A DNA stretch of 7,681 nucleotides, from contig JAISCO010000282.1 of the NCBI GenBank assembly GCA_031265535.1, forward strand, positions 1-7,681, in the 5' to 3' direction. A program made the position numbers and the translations under genes. Below the pieces are notes generated by a model. That model saw nothing but the letters and a program-made list of their open reading frames with translations, had not been told where the DNA came from and made no database searches. The DNA is from Spirochaetaceae bacterium (GTDB lineage Bacteria; Spirochaetota; Spirochaetia; Treponematales; Breznakiellaceae). Shown here in pieces: positions 1-5,725 of the stretch (positions within the stretch are counted from its first letter, which is position 1; the number at the start of each line of letters is the position of its first letter).

Positions 1-1
1 G

Positions 2-118
2 ATTGGCGCGATAGACAATGCAAAAATGCGGGAATTTGATGCCGATTGCCTTGTTTCGACTCCCGAAACGGTCCGAAAACCCACGGAAATGGAGCATATC
101 ATCCCGGTAACCGTGTGA
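2..118 (+). CDS. C-terminal end of an unrecognised protein (partial)
   Basis: The frame starting at base 2 is open from the window edge for 38 codons and stops at TGA 116-118. The other two plus-strand frames stop early, at 37-39 and near 12. The peptide begins IGAIDNAKMREFDADC and ends MEHIIPVTV; its mix of charged and hydrophobic residues looks protein-like. It lies in non-repetitive DNA, and the repeat mosaic begins just after the stop. I do not recognise the family from this tail. A minus-strand frame across the same stretch is also open, so strand assignment rests on protein-like composition only. No clear terminator follows the stop. Confidence 0.5.
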   Translation: MGAIDNAKMREFDADCLVSTPETVRKPTEMEHIIPVTV

Positions 119-175
119 AAAAGCCTGTAGAGAAGATGAGGGCGGCGGAGTGAGGAGTGCACAATTATCAATTAA

Positions 176-267
176 CAATTAACAATGAGCAGTTAGGAAT
201 GAGGAGTGAGGAATTAACAATTATCAATGAGCAATTAACAATGAGTAGTTGGGAGTGAGGAGTGGGG
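176..267. repeat. A/T-rich direct repeat pair, period 56
   Basis: A 36-bp unit starting CAATTAACAATGAG occurs at 176-211 and again at 232-267 with four mismatches. Its second half is the purine-rich GAGGAGTG type. Related AATTAACAATT sequence precedes it (161-182) and recurs, inverted, at about 6411-6430 inside the broken Rpn gene. Low-complexity A/T-rich intergenic repeats of this style are often seen in treponeme genomes. Confidence 0.75.
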
Positions 268-316
268 AGTGACATTTACTTTTTCTCTTTTACTTTTTAC
301 TTGTAAGAATGAGGCG

Positions 317-420
317 GGGGTGGCGTAAGGCTGCCGTAGGCGGGCTGTAGACAGCGGCCTTTAAACATTTATAGGCAACAGTAAGCTTTTCTGGGCCTAC
401 GCCATGCTGCCTTATACCCC
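317..420. repeat. Imperfect inverted repeat with a ~45-bp loop
   Basis: The left arm (317-342) and the reverse complement of the right arm (391-420) share GGGGT, TAAGGC and CGTAGGC in the same order with small gaps. The arms enclose an A/T-richer loop (about 346-390). The shape is that of a MITE-like or structured RNA element. No protein or known RNA family was recognised. Confidence 0.45.
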
Positions 421-424
421 AGCA

Positions 425-452
425 CACGCTCACTAAGAGAGCGTGCCGTTTT
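425..452. terminator. Hairpin followed by TTTT, terminator-like
   Basis: A perfect 7-bp stem, CACGCTC (425-431) with GAGCGTG (439-445), has a 7-base loop and is followed by CCG and TTTT at 449-452. On the plus strand this resembles a weak intrinsic terminator. It lies about 300 bp past the nearest plus-strand stop codon and inside a repeat mosaic, so it may equally be part of a repeat element. Confidence 0.35.
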
Positions 453-456
453 GGGC

Positions 457-644
457 GGGGGCGCGACTATGAGGCAGTTGCAAACTTGTTTGCACGTTTG
501 CCGATGATGCGGGGAAACAGCGCCCCCCTCCTGAATTGAAAAATTAGCCACAAATTACGCGAATTGCGCCATAAATGGCGACACGAATTATCGAAGTGGA
601 AGCAAAATCCTGACCGCCGTTATCGAAGTGAACGCCTCTCCGCC
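457..644. repeat. Long diverged repeat module, copy 1 (pairs with 3476-3633)
   Basis: GGGGGCGC (457-464) is mirrored by GCGCCCCC (520-527), giving an 8-bp-arm inverted repeat. From GCCGATGATG (500) through AGCCACAAATTAC (to 558) and TATCGAAGTGAACGC to TCTCCGCC (to 644), the sequence runs parallel to 3504-3633 with substitutions and small gaps. The spacer inside the inverted repeat includes GCAAACTTGTTTGC (480-493), which is absent from copy 2. Confidence 0.75.
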
Positions 645-654
645 CCCAACGAGG

Positions 655-777
655 GCGCAAACAAGTTTGCGGCGGCAAAACGCTAGCGCGGAGCGCATGA
701 GAAACCCGCTGGCGGGCGCGGAGCGTATGTGAAACCCGCTGGCGGGCGCGGAGCGCATGTGCCTCCATGGCAAATGG
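655..777. repeat. CGCTAGCG module, 30-bp tandem repeat and 32-bp element
   Basis: The segment 655-684 contains the inverted repeat GCAAAC/GTTTGC (657-670) and recurs exactly at 3671-3700. It leads into the palindrome CGCTAGCG (681-688). A 30-bp unit starting GCGCGGAGCG is then repeated in tandem at 686-715 and 716-745 with two differences. A third start at 746 diverges into the CCTCCATGGCAAATGG tail, forming a 32-bp element (746-777) found identically at 910-941 and 3819-3850. Confidence 0.85.
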
Positions 778-799
778 CGGGCAGCCGCGTGTGCCAACT

Positions 800-853
800 G
801 CTATTCGCGGACCCGGAAGCAAACAAACCATACGCAGCCTAAAGCCGCGTATG
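800..853. repeat. Module shared in inverted orientation with 6372-6415
   Basis: GCTATTCGCGGACCCG (800-815) and its left flank (778-799) match, with a few changes, the reverse complement of 6372-6415 inside the broken Rpn gene. A small hairpin follows: CATACGC (829-835) pairs with GCGTATG (847-853) across an 11-base loop. A degenerate second version, ending AGAAAGCAAA, lies near 862-884. Confidence 0.6.
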
Positions 854-909
854 CTAACCGCCGTTTTCGTACCAGAAAGCAAAACCTTAAGCCTGCTTAC
901 GGTATGCCG

Positions 910-941
910 GCGCGGAGCGCATGTGCCTCCATGGCAAATGG
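910..941 (+). repeat. 32-bp element, copy closing mosaic 1
   Basis: Identical over 32 bp to 746-777 and 3819-3850. It begins GCGCGGAGCGCATG and ends CCATGGCAAATGG. This copy ends 39 bp before the helicase start codon. No convincing -35/-10 pair was seen in the 39 bp between. Confidence 0.85.
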
Positions 942-980
942 GTTTACGGTTGAGGCTTTAATCTGTTACGCTGAAAAAGC

Positions 981-3230
981 ATGAATGAGATACCCTATTA
1001 CCTGCAAGACTTGAATCCGGAACAGCGAGACGCGGTATTCCACGAAGGAAAACCGCTGCTGATTCTAGCGGGGGCCGGTTCGGGAAAAACAAGGGTAGTT
1101 ACGACCAAAATCGCATACCTGATACGTGAAAAGGGGGTAAATCCGCGCTCGATTCTAGCGGTAACTTTTACCAACAAGGCGGCGCGAGAGATGGCGGAGC
1201 GGGCAGCGGCCATAGAGAGCGCGGCGGCGGGCGCGATGCTGCGAACATTTCACTCGTTTGGAGCATGGTTTTTGCGGCGCAACGGGGAATACGCCGGACT
1301 TTCGTCAAACTTTGTAATTTACGATGACGATGATATGGTTACCATTCTGGGATCTATTATCGAGGGCAAAAAAAAGAATGAGTTAAAACTGATAGCCAAG
1401 CAAATCGCGCGGGCGAAAGACTATTTTTTTACGCCGGAGAGCGCGGAACTCTCATTTATTAACCACAGCGGCGAATTTCGTAAAATATACGCGCAATACG
1501 AGGAGGCGCTGCGCAAAACGGGAAATGTTGACTTTGGCGATCTGATAAAAAAACCTGTCGAGATCTTGCGCGAGAACCCCGGCGCGGCTGAAAGACTGCA
1601 CAGCAGATTCCGCGTAGTCATGGTAGACGAGTACCAGGACGCGAATGTCGCTCAATTTGAACTGTTAAAGGCTATATGTTCGCCGGAAACATACCTTTGT
1701 GTTGTCGGCGATGACGATCAATCTATCTACCGTTTCCGCGGCGCAGAGGTAAAAAACATTCTTGAATTCCCGCAGCGTTTCGGCGGCGCCGATGTTATAC
1801 GGCTGGAAAAAAACTACCGTTCAACGGCGCATATTCTTGACATTGCGGACTCTGTGGTGCGGCATAACGCGGGGCGGCTTGGCAAAAAACTAAGCGCGGA
1901 ACGTGGAACCGGTACTAAACCAATGCTTGCGTTTTTGAGCGATCAAGACAGCGAGGCAAGAGAATGCGCCGCCCTGATAGATAACTCTGTACGCACAAAA
2001 AAAACCAGCGCCTACTCCGATTGGGCGGTGTTGTACCGTACCAATGCCCAGTCGCTGGGCTTTGAAAATGAATTTCTGCGCCGCAAGATACCGTACCGCA
2101 TAGTCGGCTCGTTGAAATTTTACGAGCGTGAAGAGATTAAAGACGCGCTTGCCCTGCTTTCATTTGTTGTAAACACAAAAGACGAGGTAAGTTTCCGCCG
2201 CGTGATAAACAAACCTGCCCGCGGCGTGGGAGCGGCGGCGCTTGAACGCATACTGTCGGAACGCGCCGCGGCGGACTGGGACATTGAAGCTGCCTGTGAA
2301 CGCTCAGGCGCGCTTTCCGCTACTGGTATATCCGTGAAAGCGCGGGCGGGGGTCAACACATTTATCGAATCGATAAACCGCGCGCGGAAAATCTTGCTGG
2401 CGGTTGAGAGCGTTAAGCGGGACAATTCACACTGCATCCTAAAAGCCGCCCAGGGGCTTTCATGCTGCGCCGCCGGTTTAATTGAAGACTCAGGGATTGC
2501 GAAGTATCACCGCGCGCGTGACGAGATAAACGGCGAAACGCGGGTCGCAAACTTGCAGGAATTGGTGAACAACGCGGCGCTTTACGAGGCGACACCCGAA
2601 GGGCTGGCGGATTTTTTGGAGCGCATAGCTCTTGACCGCGCTATTGAGCAGCAGGAAGACGGCGAGCCGCGGGTAACGCTGATTACGGTGCACAACACAA
2701 AGGGCTTGGAATTCCACCGCGTAATCATGACCGGACTCGAACAGGGGCTTTTTCCACGCGATGACAAAGAAGGTGATGATTTGGAGGAAGAGCGGCGGCT
2801 TTTTTACGTGGGCGCGACACGGGCCATGGACGAGTTGTACCTAACGAGCTGCGCGTACAGGCGTATGTTTGGGCAGGCCACGCCTATGCGGTCATCAATT
2901 TTTTTGGAAGAAGCGGACGGCTCAAAGCTGCGTATAGTGGGTACACCGCCGTACGGTTTTAATCCGGCGGCGCTAAGACATTCGGCGCCAAAACAGGCGG
3001 CGCCAAAAGAAACTGAAGGGCAAAGCGCCGCCATAAAACGTAAAACAAGCTCGGACGGCCGCTGGCAGATTGGCGACCGTGTATTTAACGAAGATTACGG
3101 CTATGGCGAAATTACCGCAATAAATGAAGGGAACGAGGGACCGGTTATCACCGTGTGTTACGAAAACGGCCGCCGCCAGCGATTTTTAAGCCGCGCCCAA
3201 AGCTCGCGGTTTATGAAAATTAAAGACTAA
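981..3230 (+). CDS. pcrA: UvrD/PcrA-type superfamily 1 DNA helicase
   Basis: This is an ATP-dependent 3'-5' DNA helicase of the UvrD/PcrA/Rep group, a cytoplasmic enzyme of DNA repair and replication-fork maintenance. All SF1A motifs are visible: Q motif LNPEQRDAV (11-19), Walker A AGAGSGKT (30-37), Ia AVTFTNKAAREMAER (60-74), Ib TFHSFGAWFLR (89-99), II VDEYQDAN (215-222), III VVGDDDQSIYRFRGA (241-255), IV LEKNYRST (275-282), V TVHNTKGLEF (569-578) and VI EEERRLFYVGATRA (602-615). A linker (about 655-692) leads to a small C-terminal beta-rich domain (693-749) like the Tudor-like tail of PcrA/UvrD. Its 749 residues fit the family. ATG 981 is the first start after an in-frame TGA (972-974), but no good ribosome site precedes it. 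It stands alone between two repeat islands. UvrD and PcrA cannot be separated by eye, so the symbol is provisional. Confidence 0.95.
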   Translation: MNEIPYYLQDLNPEQRDAVFHEGKPLLILAGAGSGKTRVVTTKIAYLIREKGVNPRSILAVTFTNKAAREMAERAAAIESAAAGAMLRTFHSFGAWFLRRNGEYAGLSSNFVIYDDDDMVTILGSIIEGKKKNELKLIAKQIARAKDYFFTPESAELSFINHSGEFRKIYAQYEEALRKTGNVDFGDLIKKPVEILRENPGAAERLHSRFRVVMVDEYQDANVAQFELLKAICSPETYLCVVGDDDQSIYRFRGAEVKNILEFPQRFGGADVIRLEKNYRSTAHILDIADSVVRHNAGRLGKKLSAERGTGTKPMLAFLSDQDSEARECAALIDNSVRTKKTSAYSDWAVLYRTNAQSLGFENEFLRRKIPYRIVGSLKFYEREEIKDALALLSFVVNTKDEVSFRRVINKPARGVGAAALERILSERAAADWDIEAACERSGALSATGISVKARAGVNTFIESINRARKILLAVESVKRDNSHCILKAAQGLSCCAAGLIEDSGIAKYHRARDEINGETRVANLQELVNNAALYEATPEGLADFLERIALDRAIEQQEDGEPRVTLITVHNTKGLEFHRVIMTGLEQGLFPRDDKEGDDLEEERRLFYVGATRAMDELYLTSCAYRRMFGQATPMRSSIFLEEADGSKLRIVGTPPYGFNPAALRHSAPKQAAPKETEGQSAAIKRKTSSDGRWQIGDRVFNEDYGYGEITAINEGNEGPVITVCYENGRRQRFLSRAQSSRFMKIKD

Positions 3231-3295
3231 TTTTTTAGACCCCACCACTCACCAAGTAAAAAGGAAAAAGGAATGAAGGTAAAAAGGAAGAGGTA

Positions 3296-3362
3296 AACGC
3301 CACTATCGAAGTGAACGCATCTCCGCCGCCATGCTAAGTAAAAAGTAAGAAGTAAAAGGTAA
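3296..3362. repeat. 67-bp direct repeat, copy 1
   Basis: Matches 3602-3668 at a constant offset of 306 bp with two A/G differences, at 3302/3608 and 3319/3625. It combines the TATCGAAGTGAACGC module with the CCATGCTAAGTAAAAAG purine-rich module. Confidence 0.9.
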
Positions 3363-3364
3363 GA

Positions 3365-3430
3365 CGCTAGCGCGGAGTGCATGTAAACCCACTGGTGGGC
3401 GGAGCGCATGAGAACCGGCTGGCCGGTGGG
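3365..3430. repeat. Degenerate copies of the CGCTAGCG/30-bp tandem module
   Basis: Starts CGCTAGCGCGGAGTGCATG and continues with ACCCACTGGTGGG, then GGAGCGCATGAGAACC and GGCTGGCCGGTGG. These are two diverged copies of the 30-bp tandem unit seen at 686-745. The CATGTAAACCC version also appears, inverted, at 6315-6328. Confidence 0.7.
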
Positions 3431-3475
3431 GGTAGCGGAAAAGCATTTTTGTGAAGCAAAAATCTTTGGAGTGCA

Positions 3476-3633
3476 GGGGGCGCGGCAAAGAAGGCTACGG
3501 TTGGCCGATGATGTATGGAAACAGCGCCCCCTCTTGAATATGAAGATGAGCCACAAATTACACAGATTACCGCAAATTATCGAATTCAAGGCAAAACTTT
3601 GAACGCCGCTATCGAAGTGAACGCGTCTCCGCC
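3476..3633. repeat. Long diverged repeat module, copy 2 (pairs with 457-644)
   Basis: GGGGGCGC (3476-3483) is mirrored by GCGCCCCC (3524-3531). The stretch 3504-3633 parallels 500-644: GCCGATGATG, GGAAACAGCGCCCCC, AGCCACAAATTAC, AATTATCGAA and TATCGAAGTGAACGC occur in the same order. The interior of the inverted repeat differs from copy 1 (40 versus 55 bases), while both arms are unchanged. Confidence 0.75.
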
Positions 3634-3668
3634 GCCATGCTAAGTAAAAAGTAAGAAGTAAAAGGTAA
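3602..3668. repeat. 67-bp direct repeat, copy 2
   Basis: Second copy of 3296-3362 with two differences. Here it is followed by ACA and the GCGCAAACAAGTTTGC module (from 3671), whereas copy 1 runs straight into CGCTAGCG. This shows that modules are joined in different combinations. Confidence 0.9.
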
Positions 3669-3670
3669 CA

Positions 3671-3750
3671 GCGCAAACAAGTTTGCGGCGGCAAAACGCT
3701 AACGCGGAGCGTATGTAAACCCGCTGGCCGGCCGGCTCCATGGCAAATGG
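3671..3750. repeat. Repeat modules: GCAAAC/GTTTGC, CGCTAACG and CCATGGCAAATGG
   Basis: Positions 3671-3700 are identical to 655-684. They are followed by a variant 30-bp unit (ACGCGGAGCGTATGTAAACC, then CCGCTGGCCGG) and the CTCCATGGCAAATGG tail (3736-3750). Confidence 0.8.
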
Positions 3751-3763
3751 CAAAACCCCATAA

Positions 3764-3850
3764 CGCCGTTATCGAACCAAAAGCCGCTCCGCCCCCAGCG
3801 AGGGGCGGCAAAACGCTAGCGCGGAGCGCATGTGCCTCCATGGCAAATGG
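3764..3850 (+). repeat. Repeat modules ending in the 32-bp element, copy closing mosaic 2
   Basis: CGCCGTTATCGAA (3764-3776), CCGCCCCCAGCGAGGG and GGCGGCAAAACGCTAGCG parallel 615-690 with the GCAAACAAGTTTGC insert missing. The 32-bp element at 3819-3850 is identical to 746-777 and 910-941. It ends 4 bp before the TTGACT promoter hexamer of the next operon. Confidence 0.85.
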
Positions 3851-3854
3851 GGTA

Positions 3855-3884
3855 TTGACTATTAAAACGAATTCAGGATAGTAT
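3855..3884 (+). promoter_or_regulatory. Sigma-70-type promoter of the dksA-like operon
   Basis: TTGACT (3855-3860) matches the -35 consensus at five of six bases. The -10 candidates are GATAGT (3877-3882, 16-bp spacing) and TAGTAT (3879-3884, 18-bp spacing), each four of six. Transcription would start near 3890, upstream of both possible start codons of the next gene. The repeat mosaic stops right at the -35 box. Confidence 0.55.
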
Positions 3885-3908
3885 CCCTTCAATTTGTTGC
3901 TTAATTAT

Positions 3909-3924
3909 GGAGAGTAAGACTGTG
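3909..3924 (+). promoter_or_regulatory. Ribosome binding site favouring the GTG 3922 start
   Basis: GGAGAG (3909-3914) sits 7 bases before GTG 3922-3924, a good Shine-Dalgarno arrangement. The in-frame ATG at 3907 overlaps this motif and has no comparable purine-rich site upstream of it. This decides the start in favour of GTG. Confidence 0.55.
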
Positions 3925-4278
3925 GACAAGAAATTCCTGGATAAAATGGAAAAATCACTTACCAAGTTAAAAAAAGAAATCATCGACAATCTAGTTGTCA
4001 GCAATAATGACTTCAAAGATATAGTCGAAGGCATGGACCCTAAGGATTTGGCCGATATTGCGTCGGACGATATTGACCGGAAAATGATTGAGGCGATAGG
4101 CTCAAAAGAGTTGCAGCGTCTTAAACAGATTGACTCCGCGTTGACCCGCATAAAACAAGGTAAGTATGGCCGGTGCGTTAAATGCGGACTGGCCATACCC
4201 CAGGACAGGCTGGAGGCTATTCCCTATGCCTTGATGTGTATTCAATGCAAAAGCGCCGACGAGCGGCGTTACCGCTGA
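3922..4278 (+). CDS. dksA: DksA/TraR-family C4 zinc-finger transcription regulator
   Basis: DksA-type proteins insert a coiled coil into the secondary channel of RNA polymerase and, with ppGpp, adjust promoter activity, classically repressing rRNA promoters. Numbered from GTG 3922 (118 aa), residues 1-35 and 55-80 are the likely helices of the coiled-coil hairpin. The tip reads DLADIAS, with acidic residues at D42 and D45 and A47; this matches the DxxDxA tip needed by E. coli DksA. A four-cysteine finger follows: C85-x2-C88 and C106-x2-C109. The protein is shorter than E. coli DksA (151 aa), as is common for this family. An alternative in-frame ATG at 3907 would add five residues (MESKT) but lacks a ribosome site. 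The next gene starts 10 bp downstream, suggesting one transcript. The family is sure; true DksA function versus another TraR-like role is inferred from the tip. Confidence 0.85.
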   Translation: MDKKFLDKMEKSLTKLKKEIIDNLVVSNNDFKDIVEGMDPKDLADIASDDIDRKMIEAIGSKELQRLKQIDSALTRIKQGKYGRCVKCGLAIPQDRLEAIPYALMCIQCKSADERRYR

Positions 4279-4288
4279 ATTAACCTTA

Positions 4289-5635
4289 ATGACAGATAAC
4301 GAGACTTACTGCCGCTCAATCAGCGCGGAATTCGCGGGACTTTCCATGTTTTCCGCGTTGAAAAAGCACCCCTTGATAGGCGCGTTCATTAAAACGCTTA
4401 GTTTGAAAGACAAAGACAATCCCTTTGCGCCGGTAACGGCGCCGTTACCGGCATGGGCAAATTTTACGGCCGTCTTTGCCGGCTGTTCAGACGGCGAGTC
4501 TTTTAGCCGCGTTCTTTACCGTTTGGCGCTTGCCGATGTGAATGCGTTTACCCTCGCCGCTGAACGCGGTGTTTTAGACATATCTTCTTTTATCTGGAAA
4601 ATTGCCGTCAATGACCTTGCGGCCCTGTCCAGAGCGGCGGCTTTTGATTTCAAGCGTCTTTCAGGCTTTTTTTCCGAAATTCTTCAACACGCCGGTGCGG
4701 CGGCGGCGGCGGCGCGTATTGAGGCGGAAGCGGATTTCTTGGCGGGATTATGCCGTTCTGAGGACTCATGGACGGCGGAATCGTTTGCCGCGTTTATACG
4801 CGAGAATGGCGCGGGCGATCTTGCCTGTCATAACTTGTTTTACATTCTGGACGGAGAATTGCGGCCCGCGGCTAACGGCGACCCAATACGGCTGTCCGAT
4901 CTTTCCGGTTACGAGGAAGAGCGTCATCTGGTAGTTTCCAACACGCTCCGCTTCTTGTCCGCAAACGCGGCGAATTCGCCAATGGCTAAGCTGCCGGCGG
5001 CAAACAATATCCTGCTCTACGGGGACAGGGGATGCGGAAAGTCCGCCACCGTAAAAGCTGTCTGCAACGAGTACGCCGGGCACGGGCTTAGGCTTGTAGA
5101 GCTGCGAAAAACAGAGCTTGCCTCGCTTCCTGCCGTAATGAAACTTCTTTCACAGCGGGGACTGCGTTTTATTCTGTTTATAGATGATCTATCGTTTGAG
5201 TCCGATGACAACGATTTTATGATGTTGAAGGCGATGCTTGAAGGCGGCATTGAGACAAAACCGTCAAATGTAGTGATCTACGCGACAAGCAACCGCCGCC
5301 ACCTTGTAAAAGAGCCGCTCGCGGACAGGCCGTCGTCCCTGGGCGATGTAAGGGCCTTTGACACCATGCAGGAACAACTTTCCCTTGCCGACCGTTTTGG
5401 GCTTACCGTGATTTTCAGCGCCCCTTCGCAAGACGAGTATTTGCGTATTGCCGAATTTATAGCGCGCAAGTACGGCGTACTGCCCGAAAACGCGGAGTCT
5501 GCCCGGCTTCAGCAGTTTAGAGATAACGCTGTGCGCTGGGAACGCTGGTTCAATGGGCGCTCGCCCCGCACCGCCGCTCAATTTGTTGAATGGCTTGCCG
5601 CCGCTGAAGATTTCCCATGGGATGTTATACAGTGA
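4289..5635 (+). CDS. DUF815-family AAA+ ATPase
   Basis: The C-terminal half matches the DUF815 (PF05673) group of AAA+ ATPases. Visible are YEEERHLVVSNTLRFL (208-223), Walker A GDRGCGKS (245-252), Walker B LFIDDLSFE (296-304), the sensor-1-like strand VVIYATSNRRHLV (328-340, N335), LSLADRFGLTVIFSAPSQ (364-381), and a possible sensor-2/arginine region GRSPRTAAQF (423-432). The N-terminal 200 residues are helical, alanine-rich and poorly conserved, as is usual for the family. Its cellular substrate is not known to me. The ATG lies 10 bp after the dksA-like stop with no obvious ribosome site, so translation is probably coupled. Six GCG codons in a row encode Ala 137-142. A perfect palindrome lies in codons 47-55. 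No clear terminator follows the stop. Confidence 0.9.
   Translation: MTDNETYCRSISAEFAGLSMFSALKKHPLIGAFIKTLSLKDKDNPFAPVTAPLPAWANFTAVFAGCSDGESFSRVLYRLALADVNAFTLAAERGVLDISSFIWKIAVNDLAALSRAAAFDFKRLSGFFSEILQHAGAAAAAARIEAEADFLAGLCRSEDSWTAESFAAFIRENGAGDLACHNLFYILDGELRPAANGDPIRLSDLSGYEEERHLVVSNTLRFLSANAANSPMAKLPAANNILLYGDRGCGKSATVKAVCNEYAGHGLRLVELRKTELASLPAVMKLLSQRGLRFILFIDDLSFESDDNDFMMLKAMLEGGIETKPSNVVIYATSNRRHLVKEPLADRPSSLGDVRAFDTMQEQLSLADRFGLTVIFSAPSQDEYLRIAEFIARKYGVLPENAESARLQQFRDNAVRWERWFNGRSPRTAAQFVEWLAAAEDFPWDVIQ
4429..4452. repeat. Perfect 24-bp palindrome inside the DUF815 gene
   Basis: GCCGGTAACGGC is followed directly by its exact reverse complement, giving 12 matched pairs with no spacer; pairing fails at the next base outward. 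It encodes residues 47-55 (APVTAPLPA). In mRNA it could fold into a stem of about 10 bp with a GCGC loop. Confidence 0.9.
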
Positions 5636-5644
5636 ACTGCCCGG

Positions 5645-5725
5645 ATTCTCTTTGCTCCGATCCATGTTTTTTCAAGAAATCCGCGAGTATGCCTCGGCTT
5701 TACAGAAACGTACGGCCTGTTACCG
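5645..5725 (-). pseudogene. Decayed duplicate fragment of the Rpn-family gene
   Basis: This 81-bp stretch matches 5909-5992 at roughly 90% with short gaps. Read on the minus strand, it corresponds to the family segment VRFCKAIGILRDFLKKHGSE, but a missing base puts a stop into the matching frame. It begins at the stop codon of the larger pseudogene (CGG TAA), so the duplication junction coincides with that stop. It carries the same GAGCAAAGAGAAT sequence as the frameshift site at 5909-5920. Confidence 0.75.

Larger units (their letters stand above)
119..941. repeat. Intergenic repeat mosaic 1 (no gene seen)
   Basis: These 820 bases carry no credible gene. They are a patchwork of short modules, most of which recur at 3231-3850 and some, inverted, at 6304-6477. 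In order: A/T-rich and purine-rich repeats (about 150-310), an imperfect inverted repeat (317-420), a hairpin (425-452), a diverged 145-bp direct repeat of 3504-3633 (500-644), a CAAAC/GTTTG element with the CGCTAGCG motif (655-700), a 30-bp tandem repeat (686-745), two copies of a 32-bp element (746-777, 910-941), and a stretch shared in inverted form with 6372-6415. Open frames across this DNA, on both strands, read through repeat copies and resemble no protein family, so I treat them as spurious. Confidence 0.85.
3231..3850. repeat. Intergenic repeat mosaic 2 (no gene seen)
   Basis: No credible gene lies between the helicase and the promoter at 3855. The DNA is built from the modules of mosaic 1 plus A/G-rich GTAAAAAG-type stretches (3255-3295, 3333-3362, 3640-3668). 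A 221-codon open frame on the minus strand spans it, but its peptide consists of repeat-derived phrases such as HALRASVLPP and matches no family, so I do not call it. A small hairpin, ATTTTTG (3445-3451) with CAAAAAT (3457-3463), lies inside. No terminator is evident immediately after the helicase stop. Confidence 0.85.

Noticed and set aside
686..745. CRISPR-like 30-bp repeats
   Set aside because: The two copies are directly adjacent with no unique spacer, and the third diverges, so this is a short tandem repeat. No cas-like gene is present.
544..984. Open frames on both strands across mosaic 1, including 757-984 (+) and 544-882 (-)
   Set aside because: They read through tandem repeats in conflicting frames and strands and have no family-like composition. 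The plus-strand one also overlaps the helicase start.
3227..3892. 221-codon minus-strand open frame across mosaic 2
   Set aside because: Its peptide is repeat-derived phrases (HALRASVLPP, RVHFDSGV) repeated in several places, it overlaps the promoter of the next gene, and it resembles no protein family.
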